This document shows, piece by piece, positions 35,399 to 44,614 of a stretch of 64,000 nucleotides of DNA. The notes under the pieces were generated by a model. It had not been told where the DNA came from. It made no database searches and worked only from the letters and a program-made list of their open reading frames with translations. Every line of letters begins with the position of its first letter. The first letter of the stretch is position 1. The position numbers and the translations under genes were made by a program. Source of the stretch: Veillonella sp. (lineage in GTDB: Bacteria > Bacillota > Negativicutes > Veillonellales > Veillonellaceae); assembly GCF_041333735.1 (NCBI RefSeq), contig NZ_JBGKFB010000001.1, forward strand, positions 606,001-670,000, read 5' to 3'.

Positions 35399-35719
35399 TC
35401 ATCGACCCCATAAATTAAGAATCACAACGCCTACTACAATTAAGGCGATTCCCAATACAGTATAAATATTAATTCCTTCACTAAATATAAAGACAGAAAT
35501 CAATGTCGTCACCACGAGACCCACACCAGACCAAGTAGCATACGTAACACTTAGCGGAATATAGTTCAACACATGTGTTAACGTATAAAAAGATCCTACA
35601 TATCCCAGTGCGCACGCAATGGTCTGCAACGGTCTAGTAAAGCCATCAGATGCTTTTAACATTGTCGTTGCAAATAACTCTAACCCAATTGATAAAGCTA
35701 ATAAAAAATATGGTAACAT
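35399..35719 (-). CDS. Small multidrug resistance (SMR/EmrE-type) efflux protein
   Basis: 106 residues, four membrane helices. The essential Glu is in helix 1 (LSIGLELFATTML, Glu14), with PLSVTYATWSGVGLVVTTL in helix 3, matching EmrE/QacE antiporters for quaternary cations. Start ATG 35719 behind GGAAGATG. It is flanked by the intact leuB and a leuB 3' relic, indicating insertion by duplication at this spot. Confidence 0.88.
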   Translation of the reverse strand: MLPYFLLALSIGLELFATTMLKASDGFTRPLQTIACALGYVGSFYTLTHVLNYIPLSVTYATWSGVGLVVTTLISVFIFSEGINIYTVLGIALIVVGVVILNLWGR

Positions 35720-35735
35720 GACATCTTCCTGTCAA

Positions 35736-35763
35736 AAAGAGAGGGACTTTCCCTCTCTCTTCT
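35736..35763 (-). terminator. Terminator of the leu operon
   Basis: AGAGAGGGA/TCCCTCTCT with loop CTT, flanked by A and T tracts, ten bases after leuB. Confidence 0.75.
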
Positions 35764-35772
35764 TTCATAATA

Positions 35773-36843
35773 TTAAAGTCGTTCAATAACAGCTTGTGCC
35801 ATTTCTGTGGTACCTACGCGTTTCAAGCCTTCGCGGTAGATATCGCCTGTGCGGTAACCGTCAACGAGCACTTGTTCAACAGCTTTTTCAATAGCATCAG
35901 CCACTTGAGGTAAATCAAGGGAATGACGGCACATCATAGCTGCAGACAAGATGGTACCCAATGGGTTCGCCAAGTTTTGGCCCATGATGTCTGGTGCGGA
36001 ACCGTGGATTGGCTCGTACAATGCTGTGCCTGTCCCCATGGATGCGGATGGTAAAAGCCCGATGGAACCGGAGATAACAGCGCCTTCGTCGGACAAGATG
36101 TCGCCGAACAAGTTTGTTGTCACGATAACGTCGAATTGTGCAGGATTTACAACGAGTTGCATCGCTGTATTATCTACATAGAAGTAATCTGTTGCGATAT
36201 CTGGATTAGCTGCCGCTTTCTCTTGGGCAATTTTACGCCACAAACGAGAAGAAGCCAATACGTTTGCTTTATCTACAGATACAACCTTTTTGTTACGTTT
36301 ACGAGCTGTTTCCATAGCGATGTCCATGATGCGCTCTACTTCGTAACGGCTGTAAGTTTCTTTATCCCAAGCAAACTCGTTAGCACCTTCGCCTTGTGCC
36401 TCTTCGCGTTCACCGAAGTAAATACCGCCAGTCAACTCACGAACGATAACAAAATCTACATCTTGTACGAGTTCCTTTTTAAGTGGGGAATACTCTTGCA
36501 AGGACGGATAGATTTTTACAGGACGCAAGTTACAGAATAAACCAAGCTCCTTGCGAAGGCCAAGGATTGCTTTTTCAGGACGGATAGAAGGATCTACATT
36601 ATCCCATTTAGGACCGCCTACAGCACCAAGCAATACAGCATCAGCTGCTTTACAAGCCTCGATAGTATCCTCAGTCAAAGGAACGCCGTATGCATCAATA
36701 GACGCACCGCCTGCTTTTTTATCAATCCAATTAACCTTTACACCGGCTTTCTCAAAAGCCACATCACACACAGCCTTCGCTGCTGCAATAATCTCAGTAC
36801 CGATACCATCACCAGGAATCAATACGATATTCTTTTCACTCAT
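35773..36843 (-). CDS. leuB: 3-isopropylmalate dehydrogenase
   Basis: 356 residues; NAD-dependent oxidative decarboxylation of 3-isopropylmalate. Signatures: VLIPGDGIGTEII, LLGAVGGPKW, LRKELGLFCNLRPVK, VRELTGGIYFGERE and NLFGDILSDEGAVISGSIGL, which contains the metal-binding Asp residues. Last gene of leuA-C-D-B. A ~200-base gap with a GC-rich palindrome separates it from leuD. Confidence 0.96.
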   Translation of the reverse strand: MSEKNIVLIPGDGIGTEIIAAAKAVCDVAFEKAGVKVNWIDKKAGGASIDAYGVPLTEDTIEACKAADAVLLGAVGGPKWDNVDPSIRPEKAILGLRKELGLFCNLRPVKIYPSLQEYSPLKKELVQDVDFVIVRELTGGIYFGEREEAQGEGANEFAWDKETYSRYEVERIMDIAMETARKRNKKVVSVDKANVLASSRLWRKIAQEKAAANPDIATDYFYVDNTAMQLVVNPAQFDVIVTTNLFGDILSDEGAVISGSIGLLPSASMGTGTALYEPIHGSAPDIMGQNLANPLGTILSAAMMCRHSLDLPQVADAIEKAVEQVLVDGYRTGDIYREGLKRVGTTEMAQAVIERL

Positions 36844-36948
36844 AATACCTCTCCATATAACAAATGCTCATAGATGAACCACAAACGCATCAGCCTTTAT
36901 TGCACTATTCAGGTCTATATAGCCGGTGCCGAGCCTTCACACTCCCGA

Positions 36949-37043
36949 GAGCCGAATGCTCGTCGAAAACGACTTTGGCCCTGCGGAGGCCGCAGGCCGA
37001 AGTCAGACCTGGCCAGTGGAGGCTTGAGGCGAGTGTTCGGCTC
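36949..37043. repeat. GC-rich nested palindrome between leuD and leuB
   Basis: Outer arms GAGCCGAATGCTCG (36949-36962) and CGAGTGTTCGGCTC (37030-37043); inner arms GACTTTGGCC and GGCCGAAGTC around CTGCGG-AGG-CCGCAG. About 60% GC against ~39% for the genome. Looks like a REP-type intergenic element or a processing structure that separates leuCD from leuB. Confidence 0.65.
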
Positions 37044-37047
37044 GCCC

Positions 37048-37539
37048 TTACTTGCGGTTTTTCGCAAAGTTCACAAGACCGCCAGCTGCCGCAATATCTT
37101 GAATGAATTGTGGCAATTCAGTGCCTTGGTATTGTTCGTTTTTAGTCAAGTTGTACACGATACCTTTAGACAAGTCTACGCCGATAGCATCGCCTGCATC
37201 GATACGATCAACTTGTTCACCGATTTCAATTACAGGTAAGCCGATGTTGATGGCATTACGGAAGAAGATACGTGCAAAGGAGTGTGCAATGATAACAGGT
37301 ACACCTTTTGCTTTGATAACGCCTGGTGCGTGTTCACGAGAGGAACCGCAACCAAAGTTTTTACCTGCTACCATGATTTCGCCAGCTTTCACATTAGGAG
37401 CGAAAGTTGTATCAATATCTTCCATCGCATGTTCAGCCAATTCGTTCCAATCAGCAATTGCCAAGTAACGAGCTGGAATGATTACGTCTGTATCTACATC
37501 GTCGCCATAGCGCCAGATTTTTTTGCTTTCAAAATCCAT
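37048..37539 (-). CDS. leuD: 3-isopropylmalate dehydratase small subunit
   Basis: 163 residues. Swivel domain of the isomerase: WRYGDDVDTDVIIPARYLA at the start, then GKNFGCGSSREHAP. Pairs with LeuC. ATG 37539 behind GGAGG is the start; it overlaps the end of leuC slightly or abuts it. Confidence 0.95.
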   Translation of the reverse strand: MDFESKKIWRYGDDVDTDVIIPARYLAIADWNELAEHAMEDIDTTFAPNVKAGEIMVAGKNFGCGSSREHAPGVIKAKGVPVIIAHSFARIFFRNAINIGLPVIEIGEQVDRIDAGDAIGVDLSKGIVYNLTKNEQYQGTELPQFIQDIAAAGGLVNFAKNRK

Positions 37540-37540
37540 A

Positions 37541-38800
37541 TTAAACCTCCTCAGGGCCTGCAATGCGGCCTAATACAGCACTTGCTGCTGCCACGTAAGG
37601 GCTTGCCAAATATACTTCAGAATCAACGTGACCCATACGACCACGGAAGTTACGGTTTGTTGTGGAAACTGTGCGTTCCCCTTCAGCCATGATACCCATG
37701 TAACCGCCTAGGCATGGACCACATGTTGGTGTGGACACAGCGCAGTCAGCTTGAATGAAGATGTCTAACAAGCCATCTTTCATAGCTTGGTCGTATACAT
37801 CTTGGGAACCAGGGATTACGATACAACGAACGAATGGAGCTACTTTGCGACCTTTGAAGATCTCCGCAGCAGCCACCAAGTCTTCGTAACGGCCATTTGT
37901 ACAAGAACCGATGATAACTTGGTCGATTTTAATATCTTTGTCGATTTCGTTGATGTAATGTGTGTTGGATGGCAAATGAGGGAACGCTACCACTGGTTGT
38001 AATTTGGACAAGTCAATTGTAATTGTTTGGGCATATACTGCATCAGGGTCAGCATTAATAGGTTCTACAGGACGATTTACGCGACCTTTAATGTATTCTT
38101 CAGTCACTGCATCGTAAGGGAATACGCCACATTTACCACCTGCTTCGATAGCCATGTTACAGATTGTAAGGCGATCAGCCATAGTCATATGTTGTACGCC
38201 TTCACCAGCAAATTCAAGAGCCATGTAACGAGCACCGTCTACGCCGATTTGACCAATCAAATCAAGGATTACGTCTTTACCAGTTACCCATTTGTTAGGT
38301 TTGCCGATAAGTTCAACCTTAATAGTTTCAGGTACTTTGAACCAAGTTTTACCTTCTGCCATAGCAACGCCCGCATCGGTAGAGCCTACGCCTGTGGAGA
38401 ATGCATTTACCGCACCATATGTACAAGTGTGGGAGTCAGCACCGATCATCATTTCGCCAGGACCGATAAGACCTTTTTCTGGCAAAATAACGTGCTCGAT
38501 ACCCATGCGACCAACTTCAAAGTAGTTTGTAATGCCATGTTCGCGTACGAAATCGCGCATTACTTTTGCTTGTGTAGCGGATTGAATATCTTTATTTGGT
38601 GTGAAATGGTCAGGTACCAAGTAGATTTTATGACGGTCAAATACAGGTTTGCCAATTTTCAAGAACTCTTTACGAGCTGGTGGGAATGTGATGTCGTTCA
38701 TCAAAACAGCGTCCAAATGACATTCGATGATTTGGCCCGGTTTTACAACATCAAGACCCGCGTGGCGAGCCATATTCTTTTCAGTAATGGTCATACCCAT
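37541..38800 (-). CDS. leuC: 3-isopropylmalate dehydratase large subunit
   Basis: 419 residues, aconitase family. The three 4Fe-4S Cys ligands are in the VIIGSCTNG segment and in [21 protein letters not shown] is the substrate loop. Size fits the archaeal/Firmicute-type homoaconitase-like LeuC (about 420 aa) rather than the longer proteobacterial form. Starts just after leuA. Confidence 0.95.
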   Translation of the reverse strand: MGMTITEKNMARHAGLDVVKPGQIIECHLDAVLMNDITFPPARKEFLKIGKPVFDRHKIYLVPDHFTPNKDIQSATQAKVMRDFVREHGITNYFEVGRMGIEHVILPEKGLIGPGEMMIGADSHTCTYGAVNAFSTGVGSTDAGVAMAEGKTWFKVPETIKVELIGKPNKWVTGKDVILDLIGQIGVDGARYMALEFAGEGVQHMTMADRLTICNMAIEAGGKCGVFPYDAVTEEYIKGRVNRPVEPINADPDAVYAQTITIDLSKLQPVVAFPHLPSNTHYINEIDKDIKIDQVIIGSCTNGRYEDLVAAAEIFKGRKVAPFVRCIVIPGSQDVYDQAMKDGLLDIFIQADCAVSTPTCGPCLGGYMGIMAEGERTVSTTNRNFRGRMGHVDSEVYLASPYVAAASAVLGRIAGPEEV

Positions 38801-38801
38801 A

Positions 38802-40340
38802 TTATTTTTCCTCCTCTTGTTCTAGCTCCATAGCTAGGAATACTGAGTTTACTGCATTAATATATGCATTTACACTTGATTTAACGATATCGGTGCTGAT
38901 ACCACGACCATGGTACAAACGACCGTTATATTCTACCTTAAGGGTTGCTTCCCCAAGGGCATCTTTACCTGCTGTAATAGCACGGATTTGGTAGTCTTTT
39001 AAGCTGATTGGCAAGCCAACCACACGTTCAACCGCTTTAAGGGATGCGTCTACCGGACCGTCACCAACGGCAGCATCGGCTTTTTCACCTTCTGGAGTCA
39101 TGAGGCGAACGTCTGCGTAAGCATAGCCTTTTTCACCCAATTTGTAGTATTGAGCCACAAGCTCAAATGCTTTTTTGTGATGTAAGTTGTCTACTACAAG
39201 AGCGATGATATCATCATCGTATACTTGTTTTTTGCGGTCTGCCAATTCTTTGAATTTAGCAAAGAGGTCGTTGATTTTCTCTTCTGTGAAAGATTGGAAC
39301 CCAAGTTTTGCCAAATGATCAGCGAAGGCATGACGGCCAGAGTGTTTGCCCAATACGAGGTCTGTTTTTTCAGCCCCTACGGACTCAGGAGTCATGATTT
39401 CATATGTTTCAGGATTGCTCATCATACCATGTTGGTGAATACCAGACTCATGAGCAAAAGCGTTAGAACCTACGATTGGTTTGTTTGGTGGAACTACGAC
39501 ACCTGTCAAACGACTTACTAGTTTAGAAACTTTCGTAAATTGTTTTGTATCGATGTTCACTTGAAGATTGCCGAAGTAATCATGGCGTGTTTTAAGAGCC
39601 ATTACAACTTCTTCAATCGCTACGTTACCAGCCCGTTCGCCTAGGCCATTAATTGTGCCTTCTACTTGGCGTGCACCTGCTTTAATAGCGGCTAACGTAT
39701 TTGCATTAGCAAGACCTAAATCGTCATGGCAGTGAACAGAGATAATTGCATTTTCAATACCTGGTGTATGTTCTTTGATGTAACGAATCTTATCACCGAA
39801 CTCATTAGGGTTCATGTAACCTACTGTGTCTGGTACATTAATAATTGTTGCACCACCAGCAATGGCAACACCAAATACTTGGCATGCGAAATCTAAATCA
39901 GAGCGTGCCGCATCTTCACCGGAGAACTCGATTTCATCAACCTTACCTTTTGCATATGCCAATACAGATTTAACCTTATCCAATACCTCTTGGCGAGTCA
40001 TTTTTAATTTATATTCCATATGAAGTTCAGAAATAGCAATGAATACATGCAAACGGCTACGTTCCGCATCTTTCAACGCATCAATCGCTTTTTGTACGTC
40101 CTTTTCATTAGCACGTGCCAACGCACAAATTGTTGCGCCTTTCACTTCGCGTGCAATCGTTTGTACTGCTTCAAAATCCCCAGGGGATGCTGCTGGGAAA
40201 CCAGCCTCGATTACATCGATGCCGAGGCGTACTAGGCCTTTCGCAATTTCAATTTTTTCAGGAGTTTGTAAAGACACACCTGGTGTTTGTTCCCCATCAC
40301 GAAGGGTTGTATCGAAGAAATATACGCGATTTTGATCCAT
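38802..40340 (-). CDS. leuA: 2-isopropylmalate synthase
   Basis: 512 residues. Condenses acetyl-CoA and 2-oxoisovalerate, the first step of leucine synthesis. Catalytic DRE-TIM barrel: [29 protein letters not shown], and [14 protein letters not shown]-terminal LeuA dimer/allosteric domain from about 390 for leucine feedback. ATG 40340 behind AAAAGGTGAAG is the start; a GTG at 40349 lies within the ribosome site. Controlled by the T-box upstream. Confidence 0.95.
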   Translation of the reverse strand: MDQNRVYFFDTTLRDGEQTPGVSLQTPEKIEIAKGLVRLGIDVIEAGFPAASPGDFEAVQTIAREVKGATICALARANEKDVQKAIDALKDAERSRLHVFIAISELHMEYKLKMTRQEVLDKVKSVLAYAKGKVDEIEFSGEDAARSDLDFACQVFGVAIAGGATIINVPDTVGYMNPNEFGDKIRYIKEHTPGIENAIISVHCHDDLGLANANTLAAIKAGARQVEGTINGLGERAGNVAIEEVVMALKTRHDYFGNLQVNIDTKQFTKVSKLVSRLTGVVVPPNKPIVGSNAFAHESGIHQHGMMSNPETYEIMTPESVGAEKTDLVLGKHSGRHAFADHLAKLGFQSFTEEKINDLFAKFKELADRKKQVYDDDIIALVVDNLHHKKAFELVAQYYKLGEKGYAYADVRLMTPEGEKADAAVGDGPVDASLKAVERVVGLPISLKDYQIRAITAGKDALGEATLKVEYNGRLYHGRGISTDIVKSSVNAYINAVNSVFLAMELEQEEEK

Positions 40341-40389
40341 AATCTTCACCTTTTCTATACTAATAAAACATAACGCTGTATTATATCTA

Positions 40390-40491
40390 TTTATTGTGAA
40401 AGTTTAGTAAAATCGCCGATTTCAACGCTATTTCGGCTGAAGCCAATGTAGATACATCAAATCAGTAATTTTACTAGACTTTTACAATAAA
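40390..40491 (-). repeat. 24-bp inverted repeat in the leuA leader
   Basis: Arms at 40390-40413 and 40468-40491 match at 22 of 24 positions. The 54-base interior can fold again (GCCGA/TCGGC). It lies between the T-box terminator and leuA. A TATAAT at 40380-40385 (minus) just after it could be a second, T-box-independent promoter. Confidence 0.65.
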
Positions 40492-40494
40492 AAA

Positions 40495-40735
40495 AGCCCC
40501 TCAGAACAACTGTCGTTGCTCAAAGGGGCGTTATATTCATAACACGGTACCACCCTAATTGGGACTCGTTGCGGGTATAACGGAACCACCGTCGATGACT
40601 ACTGCTGCATTCGCCACCAAAGCTCACGGGAGAGTGTCAGCGTACAACCTCTATTGCCTCGCACCAACCGGCAACTCTCTGAAAGCAGGATTTGTAAACC
40701 TTTATACCCATTCATAGCTCGTATTTAAGATATAA
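40495..40735 (-). promoter_or_regulatory. T-box leader (leucine operon)
   Basis: On the minus strand the conserved T-box AGGGTGGTACCGTG is at 40542-40555, the base of the antiterminator. Upstream is a Stem I region with a GAGAG/CTCTC base and a TTGCC/GGCAA hairpin; downstream is a terminator GCCCCTTTGAGCAAC/GTTGTTCTGAGGGGC followed by seven Ts. Uncharged tRNA binding would favour the antiterminator and expression of leuACDB. The specifier is probably Leu (a CTG followed by A is suitably placed), but this is not certain. Confidence 0.85.
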
Positions 40736-40817
40736 AGGTATTATACGGTATTCTATAGAACTGTGTCAACAGGATGGACATGTGAGTTTTGTGAAAACAC
40801 AGTTTTATCGTTACAAT

Positions 40818-40866
40818 TTGACATCCCCCATGATCTCACGTCATCCCCCATGATCTCACGTATAGT
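40818..40866 (+). promoter_or_regulatory. Split hdeD promoter with 20-bp tandem duplication
   Basis: TTGACA at 40818-40823 and TATAGT at 40861-40866. Between them lie two copies of a 20-base unit ending CATCCCCCATGATCTCACG (40821-40840 and 40841-40860; only the first base differs). With one copy the spacer is 17 bases, ideal; with two it is 37. Confidence 0.8.
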
Positions 40867-40901
40867 GTAAATAGGCAGTACCAATGATTGGAGGAATTAT
40901 T

Positions 40902-41417
40902 ATGAGTGGTTCAAGTAAATTCTTCTTTATTTTATCGGGTATTGTAAGCATTATCCTGGGGATATTCTTACTCTTAAATCCCGTTATTAATCTCATAGCT
41001 TTTGCCTGGCTTTTTTCTATTATCTTTTTCGTCAGTGCGGTCAGCTCTATTATAAATTATTTTACGTTATCGTCTGAATTACGTAGCGGCTGGTATCTTA
41101 TCAGCGGCATTATCAATGCTCTATTCGGTATCTATTTAATATCCGGCGGATTTGCATTCCTACCATTAGTACTCCCAAGCACAATCGGCATCTGGATGGT
41201 AATTGACGCCATCTTTATTTTCATTAAATCAAGAAAGTCCGACAGCATGGTATCACTCATGGGACGTAATGCAAAATGGCTTGCACTAATTCTTTTACTA
41301 TTAGGCCTATTACTCATATTTAAGCCGATTGCTTCCGGTGAGGTATTTATCTACTTTATCGCTTTCGGTTTCTTATTTGACGGAATTTATTCCATCGGTG
41401 AGGCTTTTAAAAAATAG
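40902..41417 (+). CDS. HdeD-like DUF308 membrane protein
   Basis: 171 residues, six short membrane helices in three pairs, as in HdeD. Repeated motif LSGIVSIILGIFLLLNP, ISGIINALFGIYLISGG and LILLLLGLLLIFKP. Members are linked to acid resistance. ATG 40902 behind GGAGG. Its promoter is interrupted by a duplication, so it is probably poorly expressed in this isolate. A terminator follows at 41462. Confidence 0.8.
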   Translation: MSGSSKFFFILSGIVSIILGIFLLLNPVINLIAFAWLFSIIFFVSAVSSIINYFTLSSELRSGWYLISGIINALFGIYLISGGFAFLPLVLPSTIGIWMVIDAIFIFIKSRKSDSMVSLMGRNAKWLALILLLLGLLLIFKPIASGEVFIYFIAFGFLFDGIYSIGEAFKK

Positions 41418-41461
41418 AATATAACTAAATAATTACACTATAAGATCGACCATGTACTGCC

Positions 41462-41512
41462 AAATAGCTGTCATAAATTACGATGTCTATTTCGTATTTG
41501 TGGCAGCTATTT
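41462..41512 (+). terminator. Terminator of the hdeD-like gene
   Basis: AAATAGCTG/CAGCTATTT with a 33-base loop and TTATTTGTTTT after it. Confidence 0.65.
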
Positions 41513-41515
41513 TAT

Positions 41516-41605
41516 TTGTTTTGGCTAGCCGTCATGGTAAATGTATTCGCCTACTACATTTGCAAGTGGTTAGACGCTTTTCTAGCTCTTTTATTTAGCA
41601 ACTAG
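41516..41605 (+). CDS. Small hydrophobic toxin-like peptide, copy 2
   Basis: A 29-codon frame from TTG (or 23 codons from ATG 41534) with the core MVNVFAYYICKWLDAFLALL. It is clearly related to the peptide at 45164 through MVN..-YYICKWLD. No ribosome site is visible and the start lies inside the hdeD terminator tail, so this copy may be dead. Single membrane helix with Lys/Asp near the end, typical of type I toxins or holin-like peptides. Confidence 0.45.
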   Translation: MFWLAVMVNVFAYYICKWLDAFLALLFSN

Positions 41606-41633
41606 CCCAACGCTCTAACATTAGCGTAATAAT

Positions 41634-41650
41634 GGGGTTATAGGACAAAA
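41634..41650. mobile_element. Solo inverted repeat of the IS1249-like element
   Basis: GGGGTTATAGGACAAAA, the first 17 bases of the end at 43110, stands alone here without a transposase. Marks a former or partial insertion. Confidence 0.7.
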
Positions 41651-41676
41651 ATTAGTACAACCCTGTAGTAATTTAA

Positions 41677-41716
41677 AATCCCCTTGATCAGTACCAAGAT
41701 ACTCATCAAAGGGATT
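41677..41716 (-). terminator. Terminator of the TPR/alpha-CTD-like gene
   Basis: AATCCCTTTGAT/ATCAAGGGGATT with T-rich sequence after it on the minus strand. Confidence 0.7.
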
Positions 41717-41784
41717 ATATTAATTATGAAAAAGACAAATAGCCCTTCGTTATCCTAGGATCGCTATTAAATTCAAGTCACATC

Positions 41785-42993
41785 TTAGGCTTTAAATATA
41801 ACACCATTATGCTCTAGTTGTTCCACTGTTTTTTTACCAATGCCCGGTAGCATCAATACTTCTTGTTTAGTAATTGTTTTAAAATCATCTACTGTGTATA
41901 GGCCGGCTTGTGAAAGTGTAATTTGTGCACCGAACCGTATATTGTCATATACCGGATTTCCACGCAAAGCCCCACCTTTAGCAACCTCTACGGGGCTCAT
42001 ATGAGCGGACTCGCGTTTTCCCATATAACTATCATTAGAGTACCGATTTATAACAGTTCGACCGGTAACACGTTCATACGCATCATATAGAGTCTGCCAT
42101 AATGGACTTTCAAAATCCACTAATTGAGTTGGTAAAAATGAGATAGCAGTATATAAGCTTATTAATTCTCGTGGGTCATAATCTATGTTGCTCACTTGGT
42201 CTACCATATACATAATAGCCTCTAAATGATCTTCTACAAAATCGTTCCAGCGCGTTGCATCTTGTAATAACCAATCAATATCTTCATATTCATCAACAAG
42301 ATCTGCTAATACATCATGGGCTATCTTGCTTTCACCACACTCCAAAGCCAATAGAATATACAGCATATGCATAGGCAACATGATATCCGGAGCCTGATTA
42401 AATGCATTTTGTATATCATCGCAACACGCAAGATATCGCTGATATACCTTGCGGCCGCGATCCCAGTTGGCAGCGCCACAACAAGCAACCATCATATACA
42501 CAAGAAATCCTGAATGATCTTGCTTGTCTCCGTGAAAAACTGGCGTAAAGCAGGCAATCGCATCATTATACATATTATATTCTAAATATATCATCCCCAT
42601 GTCGATGAGGCAACGCATATAAGGACGCGTCTCTATTATATTCCAATCTATTTTCTTTGGTTTTTTCAACGATTCTACTAGCTGTTTCAACTGATAAATT
42701 TGAAAGCTTGGATGTAACTCAAGGGCTATGAGTTCTCGTTTAGCATCTACTTCATCTGGACATAATGCAAGGATTTCATTGTATAACTTCCTTGATTTCT
42801 CATTCGTATCAGCCTCTTCTGCAGCCTCATATAAATCACGTAATTTCATTTCTATCGTATTATTAAAATCACCACGATTATATTGAGTCATAAATGCTTC
42901 TAACAAATCCTCAATAGATTTGAAATCAGATTCATGTTCGGATACAAATTGTTTCTGTAAACGTAATAATAACTCACTATAAAAGTTAAACAT
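41785..42993 (-). CDS. TPR-like protein with C-terminal helix-hairpin-helix (RpoA-CTD-like) domain
   Basis: 402 residues. The first ~330 are alpha-helical with TPR-like pairs (for example YMRCLIDMGMIYLEYNMYND and DAIACFTPVF). Residues ~350-402 resemble the C-terminal domain of the RNA polymerase alpha subunit: LSQAGLYTVDDFKTITKQEV and LMLPGIGKKTVEQLEHNG, a helix-hairpin-helix DNA-binding fold. A transcription or DNA-associated role is likely, partner unknown. ATG 42993 behind AAGGAG is the start. Cytoplasmic, no signal peptide. Confidence 0.7.
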   Translation of the reverse strand: MFNFYSELLLRLQKQFVSEHESDFKSIEDLLEAFMTQYNRGDFNNTIEMKLRDLYEAAEEADTNEKSRKLYNEILALCPDEVDAKRELIALELHPSFQIYQLKQLVESLKKPKKIDWNIIETRPYMRCLIDMGMIYLEYNMYNDAIACFTPVFHGDKQDHSGFLVYMMVACCGAANWDRGRKVYQRYLACCDDIQNAFNQAPDIMLPMHMLYILLALECGESKIAHDVLADLVDEYEDIDWLLQDATRWNDFVEDHLEAIMYMVDQVSNIDYDPRELISLYTAISFLPTQLVDFESPLWQTLYDAYERVTGRTVINRYSNDSYMGKRESAHMSPVEVAKGGALRGNPVYDNIRFGAQITLSQAGLYTVDDFKTITKQEVLMLPGIGKKTVEQLEHNGVIFKA

Positions 42994-43109
42994 AGAGTAT
43001 CTCCTTATACATATGAACGTAAAAATACTACTCATATGTAATATAGCACGAGGGAATATATTAATTCTAGAGGTAATACCTCGACCTATTAATATCTCAT
43101 CTGAAAATG

Positions 43110-44460
43110 GGGGTTATAGGACAAAACGTGTTGGTACTTTAATCCCAATCATTGAAAGATAATTTGTCATAGTTATGCAAATCACCCCAAGAAATGGCAT
43201 CCCCCCAAGTTGGAATTATGCCTTGAAGTTGGGCTCTTTCATTCATAGAACTCTATATTGTAGAAATACTTGCATCAGTTGGCATTACCTTAAGTATTTC
43301 TTTTGCAGAAAGCGGTCTTGGTGAGTGTAAATAACACCACCAAAAGACCGCTTTTATACGTTTTTCTACAGACATTCCTCGATGGTAACGCAATAAACGT
43401 CTGAGTTGTGCGTTTACTCCGCCTTCAATAGGGTTATTAGTCCTCGGACATTCTTTATCCAACACCAATGTTTCATCTAAATATCGAAACATTGTCTCTG
43501 TATTAATTAATACCACTAGAGAGTTATAGGCTTTTAGTAATCGTTCATGCGTAGCTCTTAAATTATCATTACTATCACGTGTCATTTCATTTAGAAACTC
43601 TTTAAAAGTCACCCTCCAATTAAATAATCGTTGAATCCATATTTTTGCATCTTCCTGTGTTTTTACGTTATATAAATCGCTTGCTAAATCTTTTAACATA
43701 ATGCCTGCTAATGTCTTAGGCCGCCTAGTAGTGTAACGATGTACTTACCATACGGCATGAACAATACAACGTTGAAGCTTGGCGGTACGCCAAACTTTTT
43801 TTAATGCTTTTCTAAGACCAGGTCCACCATCAGAAACGACCACAATGGGGGTCGCTATTCGCTGCATAAGAGCTTGCCATAAGCGAGACTGTTCTGACCT
43901 ACATAAATACCACCCTAATACATATTCACCATCATAACAGATCAAAATACAAGCTTTTTTAGCTAAGTAAATACCATCAACGAATACCACATCTCTCGAG
44001 GTTTCAATTTTGGGCGGCATAGGCCATATTTGCCAGAAATCAGCTATCTGTCTACGAAATGTACGGCCCTGCCCAGGCATGTCCTGTTATGTTTCTTTAC
44101 TAAATAACCAATTTAGAAATCGATGAAAACATTTAGTAGTATTATCAATAGTTTGTGTAAAGGTGATGTTACACTGCTTACAATGCCATCGTTGTGATCC
44201 AGCTTTAGTTTTCCCATATTTTTGACAAGAAAATCCACAATTTATACATCTTACCAGCATGATTATTCCCTCCACTTAGAACACGATTTTCTAAGAAGAT
44301 ATAACCTTATTGAAGCCAGTAAAATCAAGGATTTTGGGACTTTTTACCAACACATTTTGTCCACCCTCTAAGTTTATCAAAAGAACTTAAAATAGCGATG
44401 GAGCCAGTAATTTACTGGCTCCATCGCCTATAAAACCAACACGTTTTGTCCTATAACCCC
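43110..44460 (-). mobile_element. IS1249-like (IS256/Mutator-type) insertion sequence, inactive
   Basis: Inverted repeats of 26 bp that begin GGGGTTATAGGACAAAACG at 43110-43135 and 44435-44460. Between the right end and the transposase is a perfect 14-bp hairpin GCGATGGAGCCAGT (44396-44427) and a second, inner end-like sequence (about 44347-44362). Flanking bases show no 8-bp duplication, so the locus was rearranged after insertion. Confidence 0.8.
43253..44260 (-). pseudogene. IS1249-like transposase with two in-frame stops
   Basis: One open frame apart from two TAA codons. N-terminus has a zinc ribbon (RCINCGF, CKQC); the middle a DDE core (VVFVDGIYLAKKACILICYD, VVVSDGGPG); the C-terminus PRTNNPIEGGVNAQLRRLLR and GMSVEKRIKAVFWWCYLHSP, typical of IS1249-type enzymes. 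The stops lie at SKET-TAA-QDMPGQG and HAVW-TAA-VHRYTT; in relatives Gln stands at the second position, so CAA to TAA changes are likely. Start ATG 44260 behind GGAGGG. Confidence 0.85.
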
Positions 44461-44484
44461 ATTCTCGTTAGTAACTAGCACAAT

Positions 44485-44517
44485 AAAAATAGCAGGGCTG
44501 CCACCCTGCTATTTTTT
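44485..44517. terminator. Duplicated terminator module, copy 1
   Basis: AAAAATAGCAGGG pairs with CCCTGCTATTTTTT. The same hairpin plus its flank CGTTCATATGAGACTATG recurs at 46279-46328. Copy 1 lies after the gene ending at 44615. The preceding ATTCTCGTTAGTAACTAG may be the tail of a third toxin-like gene. Confidence 0.8.
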
Positions 44518-44614
44518 CGTTCATATGAGACTATGTCACATATTGACATCCCTTGTCATATATAGAATAACACTTCACTATAGTGTAGTCAATAAATCCT
44601 CTACGCAATCACTC

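Noticed and set aside
38027..38833. 268-codon plus-strand frame opposite leuC
   Set aside because: Antisense to leuC with unlikely composition (many Cys, Phe, His); shadow frame.
44087..44275. Separate 62-residue zinc-ribbon protein
   Set aside because: It is the N-terminal part of the IS1249-like transposase, cut off by an in-frame TAA.
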